Source: JAABRU01 sp964505535
Lineage (GTDB): Bacteria > Desulfobacterota > Desulfobacteria > Desulfobacterales > Desulfococcaceae
DNA length: 12,968 nt
Assembly (NCBI GenBank): GCA_964505535.1
Contig: CAZDIU010000138.1
Coordinates: 1-12,968, forward strand
Direction of reading: 5' to 3'
In this document: piece after piece, positions 4,907 to 11,516 of the stretch
How the letters are laid out: every line of letters starts with the position of its first letter
Position numbering within the stretch: position 1 is the first letter of the stretch
Notes under the pieces: generated by a model
The model's input: only the letters and a program-made list of their open reading frames with translations
The model's database searches: none
Told to the model about the DNA's origin: nothing
Program-made: the position numbers and the translations under genes

Positions 4907-5989
4907 TCAGTTCTGCCTCATATCCAGATGACTGACGGAAAAACCTTTGGCTGACAGGAGCCTTGTGGCTTCCTTTCCGATTTCAGCATCAATGGGATCG
5001 CTGAGAATGTGCAGCGGCGGCCGGAGGGTATGACAGTTGTAGAGATAGTATTTTCCGCCAATGCCCAGTCTGCTGAGAATGTGACGCCTGTCAATCTCCC
5101 AGGGGCTCAGGGTGATATGCCGCAGTTCCAAATCCGGGCTGGCCTGAACAATCTGCATTCCCATATCCACGGCCTCGCCCACTGCAAGCAGGGTTCCGTG
5201 CAGATTTTCCGCAAAAGGGAAGCGGCTGTCGAAACGTTCTTTCAAAGCCGGACGGTGTTCAGGGAAATTCCAATGTTTTTCATCATGCAGATGGGACATG
5301 ACCGGAATTCCGGAGATCGGATCACAGTCAGGAACGGGGCTTTCCATGTGCAGAGATGCGGATGCGTTTTCTCCGGCTCCCGCGCTCACCAGGGTATGAA
5401 TTGAAAATTTCACACCCTCCCTTTGCAGAAGGGTCTGAAAATGCTTCCGGCTGACGGCATTGCGATTATCGGCAAAGGCCAGAAAACGGACATGCCGCAG
5501 ATGCAGATGCCTGCACAGTCTCAGAGAAAGCCGGAGCAGGGTGCGGCCTGTGGTGATCTCATCTTCCACAAACCAGAGTTCCGTGGGGCGGCCTTTTGGC
5601 AGGGGAAGCACATGATCCGGCCCGTGTGAATGGCTTTCGGTAAAACGGATTCCGGAACCGGGTCTGCGGGTGGAGCATATCCATCCGGCTGAAAGGGAGT
5701 TCTCCCGCAGCAACTGATGAAAAAGTCCTGAGGGAATAATGCCGGATTCTGTCAGACCGATGACCACAGGATAGGGGGAAATGCCTCCGTTTCTCAATAT
5801 ATGCTCAAGAAGGCCGTTGAGATACTGCTTCCACCGGAACAGGCAGGAAAGCCCGGTGGAACGGATTTTGCCCAGACAGGAAAAGGAAACAGCGTGACGG
5901 CGCATGGCATTTTTCTCCCGTTTCAGAAAATACATGTCCTTTTCCGGACAGAAAGTTTTCGGATGGGGGCTGTGCAGAATCATTTCCAT
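4907..5989 (-). CDS. Ter-type phosphoribosyltransferase with TRSP-like C-terminal domain
   Basis: In this 360-residue cytosolic protein the phosphoribosyltransferase PRPP loop is plain: LWFVEDEITTGRTLL, with VEDEITTG at residues 141-148. Upstream, STR (106-108) and ESHSHGPDH (118-126) match the PRTase_2 family of tellurite-resistance-associated (Ter) biosynthetic clusters. The C-terminal third resembles the TRSP domain that follows PRTase_2: LLAVGEAVDMG (267-277), TLSP (293-296, TRSP in most relatives) and KYYLYNCH (313-320). Comparative work proposed that such enzymes make a nucleoside-like metabolite together with ATP-grasp, HAD and HpcH-like proteins; none of these is seen here. It is the last gene of the minus-strand run, 82 nt after the PEGA/TPR gene, and its start lacks a strong ribosome site. 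The family assignment is good; substrate unknown. Confidence 0.8.
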   Translation of the reverse strand: MEMILHSPHPKTFCPEKDMYFLKREKNAMRRHAVSFSCLGKIRSTGLSCLFRWKQYLNGLLEHILRNGGISPYPVVIGLTESGIIPSGLFHQLLRENSLSAGWICSTRRPGSGIRFTESHSHGPDHVLPLPKGRPTELWFVEDEITTGRTLLRLSLRLCRHLHLRHVRFLAFADNRNAVSRKHFQTLLQREGVKFSIHTLVSAGAGENASASLHMESPVPDCDPISGIPVMSHLHDEKHWNFPEHRPALKERFDSRFPFAENLHGTLLAVGEAVDMGMQIVQASPDLELRHITLSPWEIDRRHILSRLGIGGKYYLYNCHTLRPPLHILSDPIDAEIGKEATRLLSAKGFSVSHLDMRQN

Positions 5990-6071
5990 AACATCAGTAC
6001 CTGTTTGAAAAATTTTTATGGATTTCAGTTTGGCGCTTGTCTGAAGTTCCGTGATGGCGTATTTGGGAACC

Positions 6072-7745
6072 TCAGTGTGTTCCGCCTTCCCGGGCTGCCA
6101 CCTCTTTTTCCATTTCCAGCCGCAGATTCCTCACCCGGTCGGTTTTTTCCGCACTGTCTCCCTCTTTTTCCGGCAATTTCTCATAAAGCTGTTCAAGACG
6201 GTTCAGGTTTGAAATGATTTCCCTCATAACCGGCATGATTTGCACTGCCACATTGAAACCGCTGTCCTCTTTTGTCCGAAGCTCCCGGTACTGATCATAA
6301 TTTTTCTTCAGTGTATCACGCATGGTTTCCAGTTCCAGGGTCCTGACATGATGTTCCGTATCAGCCCGCAGTTGCCGGATTTGAGCGATCTCTGTCTTCG
6401 GAACAGAAATTTTTCTGCTCTCTGCCGCATAGTCGGCTGTCTGAATATACTGATCAAACCAGGATCCGGCCTCATCGTATTTCCCTTTTTCAAATGCGCT
6501 CAGGCCCTTTGCATGACAGATTTTCATCATTTCCCTGATTTTTTTCAGGGCAGTGTCGTTCTGGGGATCCAGACGCAGTATCTGCTGATATGCGTAAAGG
6601 GCATTTTTTTTTCCTGATCCGGCAAACTGTTCTCCGCGGACATATTCCGCGCCCTGGTTCAGAAGACTTTCAATTTCCCGTGAAGGATCCAGGCTGCTTC
6701 GGATATCCACTGCTGTTTCCGTTTTCATCCGGGTGTTTCCGAAATGCTCTGAGATATACTGCTCGATGGGAAGATACTGCCGGTGGTATTTCCGGGCTTT
6801 TGCCTTATTCCGATCCCTGCGGGCTTTCTGCGCCCATTCCTTATATATCCGGCCAATTTCCAGAATCTGTTTTTTTGCATAGTCATGAGTGGGATTCTCT
6901 TTCAGGGCTGCTTTGTACAGCGAAAACGCGTTTTTGTCCTTAGGTGTGGTATATCGCTGCGCGATGAAATGGATATCCCCCTCCTTGACCAGCTCCTCTG
7001 CTTTCCGGATCCGGGCTTCCATTTCCTTCACCTGCTTTTTCAGTGTCTCATGTTCATGCTGCCGGCCTGTGTCCTTCATGTTTTTCATGGCAAAACCGAT
7101 CAGGGTGAGGCGGTTTTTGTGGTACGAAAGAGCCCGTTCCAGGTTTTTGTCCTCATCCTCAGTTCCCTTTTTTTCGTAAATTCCGATCATTTCATATATT
7201 TTTTCCCGTGCATGGGCATTTTCCGGTTCTGCCGCCAGCACAGATTTGTACATTTCAAATGCGTTTTCGCGTTTCGGAACCAGGTATCTTTGGCGGTCAA
7301 AAAATTTGTCCCCCATGTCGAGGAGTTCGCTGATCTCCCGGATTCGGCCATCACCTGTTTTTGGCTCCGAATGTTTTTCCTCATCTTCGTTCACGGGTTC
7401 GGGGGACGTTGGCAGAAATTGGAATGTCAGTTCCGCTGTCTGACCGGGAGACAGGTTGATTGTCTGTTTTTTTTCCGTATAATTTTTGGCTCTCACCCTT
7501 ATCCGAACCTTTCCCGCGGGAATATGATCCCGCTGCAGGGGGCGATCCGGATGGGCAAGCCCTTCAGCTTCTCCGTTGATAAAAACCTTCAGATTGGGAA
7601 TATCAGTGAAAATCCGGATGCTGCCTGCGGGCGACTTTCTCTCAGCCTCCTGTCTCTGTTTTGCATCCGCTGGCGGAAGCAGAAGGAACACCCATAACAT
7701 GCACACAAGCGGCATTTTCTTAGAAATCATAAAAAAATTTGACAT
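6072..7745 (-). CDS. Exported PEGA-domain protein with three TPR-like repeats
   Basis: The 557-residue protein has a signal peptide: basic start, hydrophobic MPLVCMLWVFLLLPP, and a likely cleavage after ADA at about residue 28. Residues about 41-111 form a PEGA domain (GSIRIFTDIPNLKVFING, then IPAGKVRIRV and KNYTEKKQTINL), a surface-domain type often near cell-wall or envelope proteins. Then come three divergent helical blocks about 110 residues apart, around 143-191, 254-303 and 363-411. Each has the pattern 'NAf..Y...L...P....A..kI.Ei..Iy', typical of TPR units. The tail is charged and coiled. No catalytic motif is seen, so a periplasmic or envelope scaffold is likely. An ATG at 7784 would overlap the upstream gene by 14 nt; 7745 is preferred because AGGAG precedes it (spacing about 10 nt), giving a 25-nt gap. 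Confidence 0.8.
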   Translation of the reverse strand: MSNFFMISKKMPLVCMLWVFLLLPPADAKQRQEAERKSPAGSIRIFTDIPNLKVFINGEAEGLAHPDRPLQRDHIPAGKVRIRVRAKNYTEKKQTINLSPGQTAELTFQFLPTSPEPVNEDEEKHSEPKTGDGRIREISELLDMGDKFFDRQRYLVPKRENAFEMYKSVLAAEPENAHAREKIYEMIGIYEKKGTEDEDKNLERALSYHKNRLTLIGFAMKNMKDTGRQHEHETLKKQVKEMEARIRKAEELVKEGDIHFIAQRYTTPKDKNAFSLYKAALKENPTHDYAKKQILEIGRIYKEWAQKARRDRNKAKARKYHRQYLPIEQYISEHFGNTRMKTETAVDIRSSLDPSREIESLLNQGAEYVRGEQFAGSGKKNALYAYQQILRLDPQNDTALKKIREMMKICHAKGLSAFEKGKYDEAGSWFDQYIQTADYAAESRKISVPKTEIAQIRQLRADTEHHVRTLELETMRDTLKKNYDQYRELRTKEDSGFNVAVQIMPVMREIISNLNRLEQLYEKLPEKEGDSAEKTDRVRNLRLEMEKEVAAREGGTH

Positions 7746-7770
7746 TTCAGTCTTTCTCCTGCGGTAAAAA

Positions 7771-8754
7771 TTATGCACATGCACTTATTTTTCCTGTGAC
7801 TTCCAGGACTGTTTTGTGCAGGAATCCGTTGGTGACAAGAATCCCGCTGTTTTTTTCAAGTGTTCTGCCCAGGGAAAAGTCCAGAGCTTTGCCGGAAAAA
7901 TCCGTGACTCTGCCGCCGGCCTCTTCCACAATCAGAGAGCCTGCCGCATGATCCCATATCTTTTCCCGGTAATCCTTTTTCCGGGGAATGCGAAGATAGA
8001 CAGAAGCCTTTCCCGAAGCAACAGCCGCATATTTGGCCTGGCTGTCCATGCGAAAGGGAGGGAGTTTGCATCCTGCCATTTCACCTATCCTGCGGTGAAT
8101 CTCATGATCTGCGTGCGCACTTTCCACAGATTCGCAGAAACGGGCATTTTCCGGACAGGAATTTTTGTCCACAGCGATCGGCTCTTTTGCATCTCCCCCA
8201 AGTGACAGGGAAAAAGCCCCATTTCCGCGCACCGCGAAAAAAATCCGGCCTTTTTCTCTTTCATTCACGGGAAAATCCGGGCATCCCAGAACAGCCACAG
8301 CCACCCTGCCGTTTTCCACCAAAGCCAGAGCCACGGCATACTGATCCCCGCGCAGAAAGCCTTTGGTTCCGTCAATGGGATCCACTGTCCAGAAGCGTCT
8401 GGAAAAAACAGCCGCATCCGGACTGCCCGCGCCCAGATCAATGGCTTTCAGTATCTGCTGTGCAGAGATGCCGGGCATCCGGGAACTTACCAGATCATGC
8501 ACTCCGGACAGCAGAAGCGCATTTTCCCGAAGCAGGCCTGAATCCTCCTCCGCGATGATGACATCATCCGGAAAGGAGGCTGACAGTGTCAGATTGATAA
8601 TTGCCTGACTGGCAAAATCCGCAATGGTGACAGGGGAACGGTCATTTTTTTCAGCCCGTTCACTGCTGCGCAGGGTCTGCTGGGCTTTCCTGCAAATTTC
8701 ACAGGATTTTTTTACAGCATCCACTGCGGTTTCCAGTTCTTTTTCATATGACAT
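7771..8754 (-). CDS. 3'(2'),5'-bisphosphate nucleotidase, HAL2/SAL1 (CysQ) family
   Basis: This 327-residue cytosolic enzyme belongs to the Mg-dependent, Li-sensitive inositol monophosphatase superfamily. Motifs (numbered from the ATG) are SPVTIADFASQ (40-50, Asp45), AEEDSG (68-73), WTVDPIDGTKGFLRG (122-136), in which DPIDGT binds the metals, and WDHAAGSLIVEEAGG (267-281). GTKGFLRGDQYAVALAL is the HAL2/SAL1 version, which hydrolyses 3'-phosphoadenosine 5'-phosphate (pAp) to AMP, and often PAPS, rather than inositol phosphates. Its housekeeping role would be removing pAp; a role with the neighbouring phosphoribosyltransferase is conceivable but inferred. An upstream GTG at 8784 lacks a ribosome site; AGGAG before the ATG at 8754 favours the shorter form. 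An 81-bp palindrome lies between it and the coiled-coil gene. Confidence 0.9.
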   Translation of the reverse strand: MSYEKELETAVDAVKKSCEICRKAQQTLRSSERAEKNDRSPVTIADFASQAIINLTLSASFPDDVIIAEEDSGLLRENALLLSGVHDLVSSRMPGISAQQILKAIDLGAGSPDAAVFSRRFWTVDPIDGTKGFLRGDQYAVALALVENGRVAVAVLGCPDFPVNEREKGRIFFAVRGNGAFSLSLGGDAKEPIAVDKNSCPENARFCESVESAHADHEIHRRIGEMAGCKLPPFRMDSQAKYAAVASGKASVYLRIPRKKDYREKIWDHAAGSLIVEEAGGRVTDFSGKALDFSLGRTLEKNSGILVTNGFLHKTVLEVTGKISACA

Positions 8755-8811
8755 GGGTGTATCTTCTCCTGTTGTGATTGTCACGAAGCAGCATCTTGTA
8801 ACAGAAAATCA

Positions 8812-8892
8812 GCAATGGGTCAAACCGGTTGATTCTGAATCCCCTGCCCGGCGGGTGGGGAGATGGCATTGTCAGCCGATTTGACCCACTGC
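8812..8892. repeat. Palindromic MITE/REP-like element between coiled-coil and nucleotidase genes
   Basis: Arms 8812-8832 and 8872-8892 are inverted copies matching at 18 of 21 positions, centred on TGGGTCAAA/TTTGACCCA; the three mismatches are all transitions. Between them, CCCC-TG-CCC-GGC-GGG-T-GGGG (8841-8860) forms an inner hairpin, so the whole 81 bp can fold as one long stem. It has no T-run. It nearly fills the 8785-8917 gap, which holds no gene. It could be a dispersed small element, an attenuator or an mRNA processing site. Confidence 0.7.
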
Positions 8893-8917
8893 CAATATGC
8901 TGGACAGGCAGAGAAAC

Positions 8918-11515
8918 TCATCTGCGCGTCCGGCTTTGCAGCCAGTCCTCAATCCTTTTGATTCTTTCTCCAAAATCTTTGAGCATTTCCCCCTGATTTT
9001 TCTGTCTTTCCGCAAGAATGCCCATATTTTTCCGGACAAAGGGTACAATCTTTTCCTGTTCTGCTTTGATTCTGTCCAGATTTTCTGCCATTGATGTTTC
9101 CAGACTTTCCATGTCTGTCCGCAGTTCTCTGTGTGAATTTCGGATTTCCTCTCTGCATTCCCGCAGATTGTTTTCGTCCTGATCCTGCAGTTTCCGCAGG
9201 TCATCTCCCAGTCTGGCGGTCAGCGCTGCTATGATTTTTTTGCGGAAATCAGTCTGCTGGGCAACCTGTTTTTCGCTGTCCTGCTTCAATTTTTCTTTGA
9301 TCTGTTCTGCAAATGCGCCCAGGTGTTTTTTGATGTCTCCGCTTTCCTTTCGTGCCTTATCCAGTTCTCCAAAAACGCGGTTGATTTCTTTTTCCGCAAC
9401 CTGCCGGATGTCTGCAACTGCGTGCTGCATTTCACTGCTCATATGCTCCAGTTTTACAGAGACTGCTTCCTGATGCTGCCGGATTTCAGCTTTTTGGGAT
9501 TCCGCCAGCATCAGTGCTGCCTCCACTCTCTCCCTTTCCTGATCGGAAAAACAGTTCTGTTTCCCGATTTGGGAAAAACGGTCTTCAATTTCTCCTGCAA
9601 ATTTCTGGCGAAAGTGTTCCAGCCGGTCAGACAAATCTGAAATTCTGCGATCCGCATGGGCAAGAACCTCCTGCTGAATCCCTGCCAGTCTTTCATTGAA
9701 AGCCCCATCCATTTCTTTTGCAAGGTTTTGGCGCAACTGTTCCTGCTGTGCAGACAAATGCGAAATTCTGCTATCGGCATGGGCAAGAATTTTCTGCTGA
9801 ATTCCTGTCAGTTCCTCCCGCAACTGTCCGGTTTCCTTCTGGGTCCGGGAAAAGGAAAGAAACAGCGCATCCAGCCGATCTTTTTCCCCTTTCAAAGTCT
9901 GCAGGATTTCTTTTCGGGCTGATTCGTCCAGATCGTGCAGTTTTTGGCTTTCCTGCGAAAACAGGGTGCGGCATTCCTCACGGAGGGACTGGCGGAAAAT
10001 TTCCTGTTTGCGTCCCAGTTCCCGGTATCTGGTGTTGAGATGCCCCAGGCTTTCCTTTCTGAATCTTTCCATCTCATGGCTCAGACACGCGATTTCTTCC
10101 TGCATCTGCTCTGCAGACAGGGAGATTTCAGCCTGTTTCTGTTCAAGCATGTGCCGGTGTTCGGCCACGGCCTGCACTGCTCCAAGCCGGATACGGGCCA
10201 GACTTTCCTGCACAGCCTGTTCCGTGTAAGCTGTATTTTCGGCAATTGTCCGGAGAATCTCCTGATTTTCCCTTTGGAACTGCTGATGCCGCTGGGCGGT
10301 TTCACGGTGCTCTCCGGCCAGTTTCTGCATAAATTCCCGCAGTCCCTGTTTTTCAAAACCGCAATCTGTGAGAATCCTTCCCACTTGGCTTTCACAGTGT
10401 GCGCCAAGTCTGCTCAGATTTTCAGACAGTTTTTCATATTCGGATTGGGCGGTTTCAACTTCCCTGACCCGCCGGGCAATCCGGATTTTTGTCTGTTCTT
10501 CAAAAATGCTGTGTTCTGTCTGATGCAAAAGAAATTCTTCCCGCATTTCCTGTGCAAACTGCGCCAGTTCATCCTTTTGCGCAAGAACAAGCTCCCTGTT
10601 TTCATCCAGATGCTGCGCACTTCGGTACGCAATATCCCGGAGAAATGCCTGGGCCTGTTCCGAAAGCCAGGCCATCTGCCCCGTGATTTCTTTCAGAATC
10701 CCGGCTTTTTCCCTTTCCAGAATCAGCACATCCTCCCGGAAAATCTGCCTGTCCCGCGCGTGTTTTTCCGCAAGCTCCCGCAGAGACTGCTTTTCGATGC
10801 GAAAGGCATCCACCAGTCCGGCCCGTTCCAGTTCATATTTCCGGCCAATGTCCGCGATTTCCTGCACAGCTTTTTCATACAGATTTTTCAGGGAATTAAA
10901 GGAGCGAAGTTCTTTGCGCAACTGCTTTTCCGCGTCCTGCTGCCACTGGGCGCTCTGATCGGCCAGATGCAGGATTTCCTCCTGTGTCTGCGCGGAAAAA
11001 AGCTGAAGGGATTCAGATTCTTTTTCTGCACGCACCCGGTTTTCATCCAGTTCCCGGACAATGAGCCAAAGGTTTTCCTTCAGAGCCGCATCGTGTTCTT
11101 TGCACAGCCAGGCCATCTGCCCGGTGATTTCTCCCAGTGTTTCCGAAAGCAGGTTTTCTCTTTCCCTGTGCTCTGTCAAAAGCCATTTGCGTTCCGCGGA
11201 AAGTTCATTTATGAATCCCTGCACCTTATCTTTTTCATATGCCAAAGCTGTAAGCACAGAATCCAGTTCTTCTCCGGAAGTGCGGACAAGTTCCCGCAGA
11301 ACAGGCAGGCCGGTTTCATATCCCTTTTTCAGCCCTTCCATTTCCGCAGCACAGGCTGCAAACTGTTTTTCATGGTGCCGGGCAGTCTCATGGGAAGCAA
11401 GGAGCTGATCTTTGATCTGCTTTGCCAGATCCGCAGTTTCATAAAAGGCATCAATCTGTTCAGCCAGTCCGTTCAGTTTCCGCAGTACACTTTCAGGGTC
11501 AGATAATCGCGCCAC
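8918..11515 (-). CDS. Large coiled-coil protein with three 147-residue internal repeats
   Basis: This 865-residue protein is almost entirely charged helix (Glu, Gln, Lys, Arg, Ala, Leu), with no signal peptide, membrane segment or catalytic motif. Residues about 75-515 consist of three repeats of exactly 147 residues without gaps. For example, EITGQMAWL occurs at 129 and 276, EK-hydrophobic blocks begin at 94, 241 and 388, and [TM]xEE blocks at 177, 324 and 471. 147 is 21 heptads, so coiled-coil register is kept. A younger 41-residue duplication covers 571-652 (GIQQ.hLAHAD at 571 and 612). It starts with GTG one base after the helicase stop. AAGGAG inside the helicase gene, 7 nt before the GTG, implies translational coupling. 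It could be an SMC/Rad50-like arm, filament or scaffold without an ATPase head; I do not recognise a named family. Confidence 0.85.
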   Translation of the reverse strand: MARLSDPESVLRKLNGLAEQIDAFYETADLAKQIKDQLLASHETARHHEKQFAACAAEMEGLKKGYETGLPVLRELVRTSGEELDSVLTALAYEKDKVQGFINELSAERKWLLTEHRERENLLSETLGEITGQMAWLCKEHDAALKENLWLIVRELDENRVRAEKESESLQLFSAQTQEEILHLADQSAQWQQDAEKQLRKELRSFNSLKNLYEKAVQEIADIGRKYELERAGLVDAFRIEKQSLRELAEKHARDRQIFREDVLILEREKAGILKEITGQMAWLSEQAQAFLRDIAYRSAQHLDENRELVLAQKDELAQFAQEMREEFLLHQTEHSIFEEQTKIRIARRVREVETAQSEYEKLSENLSRLGAHCESQVGRILTDCGFEKQGLREFMQKLAGEHRETAQRHQQFQRENQEILRTIAENTAYTEQAVQESLARIRLGAVQAVAEHRHMLEQKQAEISLSAEQMQEEIACLSHEMERFRKESLGHLNTRYRELGRKQEIFRQSLREECRTLFSQESQKLHDLDESARKEILQTLKGEKDRLDALFLSFSRTQKETGQLREELTGIQQKILAHADSRISHLSAQQEQLRQNLAKEMDGAFNERLAGIQQEVLAHADRRISDLSDRLEHFRQKFAGEIEDRFSQIGKQNCFSDQERERVEAALMLAESQKAEIRQHQEAVSVKLEHMSSEMQHAVADIRQVAEKEINRVFGELDKARKESGDIKKHLGAFAEQIKEKLKQDSEKQVAQQTDFRKKIIAALTARLGDDLRKLQDQDENNLRECREEIRNSHRELRTDMESLETSMAENLDRIKAEQEKIVPFVRKNMGILAERQKNQGEMLKDFGERIKRIEDWLQSRTRR

Positions 11516-11516
11516 G

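Noticed and set aside
6783..7697. 304-residue + strand frame opposite the PEGA/TPR gene
   Set aside because: Phe/Cys-rich shadow of a charged helical protein, with no motif; the minus strand has signal peptide, PEGA and repeats.
9935..11506. 523-residue open frame on the + strand opposite the coiled-coil gene
   Set aside because: It mirrors the strongly biased Glu/Gln/Leu codons of the coiled-coil gene (giving Phe/Leu/Cys-rich text), has no family motifs, and the opposite strand has repeats, a ribosome site and coupling.
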